The position numbers were made by a program, and so were the translations under genes. Source: Pseudoalteromonas luteoviolacea DSM 6061 (lineage in GTDB: Bacteria > Pseudomonadota > Gammaproteobacteria > Enterobacterales > Alteromonadaceae). From it: a stretch of DNA of 54,113 nt. The notes under the pieces are model-generated. The model was not told the origin of the DNA. It saw only the letters and a program-made list of their open reading frames with translations, and searched no databases. This document shows, piece by piece, positions 52,754-54,113 of the stretch (positions within the stretch are counted from its first letter, which is position 1; each line of letters begins with the position of its first letter). The DNA lies in the NCBI RefSeq assembly GCF_001625655.1, contig NZ_AUYB01000002.1, positions 1-54,113 on the forward strand, written 5' to 3'.

Positions 52754-52775
52754 TATTTAAGATGACTCCATATGT

Positions 52776-52865
52776 ACATAACGCCCCATGTTTAAGCTGG
52801 CTAGAATAATGAGCGAAGCGACGGGAGCCGGCTTAAAACTGTCCCGTTGGCTCACTTGTTATATG
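52776..52865 (-). repeat. attC 26
   Basis: ACATAACGCCCCATGTTTAAGC at left, GAGCGAAGCG middle, right end CTCACTTGTTATATG. Confidence 0.85.
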
Positions 52866-53117
52866 CTTTTTTCTGGAGCGAAGGTAAATATTATATTTTT
52901 GTTTGCTTCACTTAGGCATGAAATATCAATCGGTTCCGAAGCTTTTTAGAAAACTTTAGATAACCATTATCATCAAGATTTATATGTACCTGCACTTTGT
53001 GACCGAAACAAGTTTCGCAAACTAATAAATGTAATTCAATCAAGCTATTATTCTTACTAGCCCACTATGGCAAAAACAAGACAAAGTTTGACTAAATGTT
53101 TCATAATTTCCTAGAGC
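52866..53117 (-). pseudogene. Cassette with degenerate reading frame
   Basis: No ORF of useful length. On the minus strand a frame starts MKHLVKLCLVFAIVG, like a short signal peptide, and then meets several stops; a nearby frame reads NNSLIELHLLVCETCFGHKV, QVHINLDDNGYLKFSKKL and ends just before attC 26. It looks like a small exported or Cys-pair protein that has decayed. Confidence 0.4.
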
Positions 53118-53216
53118 ATATAACGTCCCACTATGGGGAAATTTATAGTTGGCTAACATGTTAAACGCAGTGAAAATAGCCAGATGTTAATTTTCCCGCT
53201 TTAGTAATTTTTTAGG
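53118..53216 (-). repeat. attC 27
   Basis: TATAACGTCCCACTATGGGG at left, arms TAGTTGGCTA / TAGCCAGATG, right end degenerate (AGTAATTTTTTAGG). Confidence 0.75.
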
Positions 53217-53227
53217 AGACTGAAAGA

Positions 53228-53548
53228 CTACACTTTATTTTTATATTTTCTCTGTAGTTTATCCATTTCTTTTTTATGTTCTTTGGCTCTTAATTTTAAC
53301 TCTGCTTCTGATAATTGACTTACCTGACCTCTATTTTCAATAAACTCATAAACAAATATTGTTTTCCCTACAACTTCGTGCAACTTACTTTCTCTATCTA
53401 ACTTCTGATACTCAGATGTAAACTCTGGCACCCTTAGTTGGTATTTTTTACCGTCCATGGCCTCAGTCATCAACCCTAAATCGAAAACCGCAACTATGCG
53501 AGTTTTAAATTTCAAACTTAATTTAGGAATGCTAGACAATAGAGTCAC
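53228..53548 (-). CDS. Small basic helical protein (cassette gene)
   Basis: 106 aa from the GTG at 53548, which lies at the edge of attC 28. Beta-rich first half (IVAVFDLGLM, KKYQLRVPEFTSEYQKLD, KTIFVYEFIENRG), then a lysine-rich coiled-coil end (ELKLRAKEHKKEMDKLQRKY). Not recognised. Confidence 0.68.
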   Translation of the reverse strand: MTLLSSIPKLSLKFKTRIVAVFDLGLMTEAMDGKKYQLRVPEFTSEYQKLDRESKLHEVVGKTIFVYEFIENRGQVSQLSEAELKLRAKEHKKEMDKLQRKYKNKV

Positions 53549-53628
53549 CTAACGCTTGTCATAAACAGCGAACGTATTTTGCAAGTCAAGCCCCCGCAAG
53601 GGGCGATGTTTGATGGCCTTGTTATGTG
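53547..53628 (-). repeat. attC 28
   Basis: CCTAACGCTTGTCATAAACAGC at left, GGGGCGATGTTTGATGGCCTTGTTATG at right; short, about 82 bp. Confidence 0.85.
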
Positions 53629-54002
53629 AATTTCTTCGCATGGTAACTAGTGTTTGCAATTACATCACTTACGTCCAAGTCGTAGCCTGTGGCATAAATA
53701 CCGCTCCAGTTTATACCAACCAACAAGCCATCCTTTTTCAATCCTGGGGCCCAGTCCGTTACGAAAGCGCTCCAAGTCAGCTCGTAAGGCTCAAATTTTC
53801 GGTAGTCAGAAACCGTGTCTATGATTTTTTGAACACGCGACAAACTTGACCAAAAAGGCATGGCTCTTTGCCCATTTGATTTGAGAGGAGCTGGAACTCC
53901 ACCGGCATCCTTACATGTCCACAGTTTTCCGCTACTACCTACTTCCTTATAGAAAGCGGCAGCTTGTGATGCTGATTGTCCCATTCGTACTCTTAACTCC
54001 AT
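53622..54002 (-). CDS. DUF2750 protein (cassette gene)
   Basis: 126 aa from the ATG at 54002, or 120 from a second ATG at 53984 (MGQSASQAAAFYKEVGSSGK). The sequence SQAAAFYKEV, LWTCKDAGGVPAP, MPFWSSLSRVQKIIDTV and FEPYELTWSAFVTDWAPGLK matches DUF2750 along its whole length. Small cytoplasmic protein of unknown function, frequently seen in Vibrio and Shewanella. Confidence 0.85.
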   Translation of the reverse strand: MELRVRMGQSASQAAAFYKEVGSSGKLWTCKDAGGVPAPLKSNGQRAMPFWSSLSRVQKIIDTVSDYRKFEPYELTWSAFVTDWAPGLKKDGLLVGINWSGIYATGYDLDVSDVIANTSYHAKKFT

Positions 54003-54102
54003 ATAACGCCTTGCTTAACCGGCGTAAAATAGCAGGCAAAATTTGCGAAGAAGGAGCACAAGCCTGCTGTTTTGTATCCCTAGTTTAACCGCCTTGTTGA
54101 AC
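54001..54102 (-). repeat. attC 29
   Basis: ATATAACGCCTTGCTTAACCGGCG at left, arms AAAATAGCAGGC / GCCTGCTGTTTT, right end GCCTTGTTGAAC. The array goes on past the window edge. Confidence 0.9.
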
Positions 54103-54113
54103 GAAGCCGCTGC

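Larger units (their letters stand above)
40955..54113 (-). mobile_element. Distal part of a sedentary chromosomal integron (gene-cassette array)
   Basis: About 13.2 kb with some 29 attC-like palindromes, one after nearly every minus-strand gene, spaced 0.1-1 kb. Minus-strand attC sites begin TAACAAG-like and end GGCGTTA-like, share arms such as AGCAGGC/GCCTGCT or TTGGC/GCCAA, and differ in length. Genes are short, single, mostly of unknown function and in one direction. This is the hallmark of Vibrio/Pseudoalteromonas superintegrons. attI and intI are expected to the right, outside the window; the array continues past its edge. Confidence 0.9.

Noticed and set aside
40955..54113. Reading the repeated palindromes as CRISPR or REP elements
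   Set aside because: Spacing is irregular and gene-sized, repeats are 80-105 bp, imperfect and always 3' of a minus-strand gene, which fits attC only.

Overview
The base composition (moderate AT richness) and gene repertoire (TonB receptors, many LysR regulators paired with oxidoreductases, ACR3/ArsC arsenic genes, hybrid phosphorelay) suggest a marine gammaproteobacterium, most like Pseudoalteromonas or a close relative. The genus is an inference from gene style; no rRNA or tRNA is present to settle it. I see no phage, insertion sequence or CRISPR array.

Positions 1-40,730 are ordinary chromosomal accessory gene space. From the left: an arsenic operon behind a near-perfect palindromic operator (thioredoxin-type ArsC fused to ArsR, ACR3 permease, small CX5R phosphatase); a LysR/FAD-monooxygenase divergent pair; an unknown membrane protein; a TolB-like propeller lipoprotein; a three-gene phosphorelay (hybrid kinase, HPt protein, response regulator); a LysR/quinone-oxidoreductase pair; a kelch protein; an unusual Cys-rich FeoB-like GTPase permease coupled to a flavoprotein with a Cys-rich tail; a TonB-domain lipoprotein; an esterase with TPRs; a LysR/NADH-dehydrogenase-like pair; an ankyrin protein; a DJ-1/oxidoreductase/GST operon with a divergent LysR; an alpha/beta hydrolase; a small membrane protein plus winged-helix regulator behind three copies of one operator motif; two exported proteins of unknown role; a LysR remnant; a TonB-dependent receptor with a DUF1624-type membrane protein; and an operon of HEAT-repeat protein, AraC regulator and a dienelactone-hydrolase-like enzyme broken by one amber codon.

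Positions about 40,955-54,113 are different: a run of about 29 cassettes, nearly all genes small and on the minus strand, each followed by an imperfect palindrome of about 85-105 bp. On the minus strand these start near AACAAG and end in GGCGTTA or a variant. I read this as the distal end of a large sedentary chromosomal integron (attC array). Gene orientation places attI and the integrase beyond the right edge; neither is in the window. Cassettes encode a FliF/YscJ-like mini membrane protein, two paralogous secreted proteins, a GNAT acetyltransferase, VOC proteins, DUF5071, DUF5076, DUF2750 and RDD proteins, several small membrane proteins and many unknowns. At least four cassettes are decayed by stops or frameshifts, including a GGDEF-domain remnant, and one attC has lost its central arm. 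Decay is concentrated in the left, presumably oldest, part of the array.

Limits: family names come from reading protein sequence by eye, without searches. attC borders are good to a few bases at best, and a few degenerate attC sites are marked low confidence.
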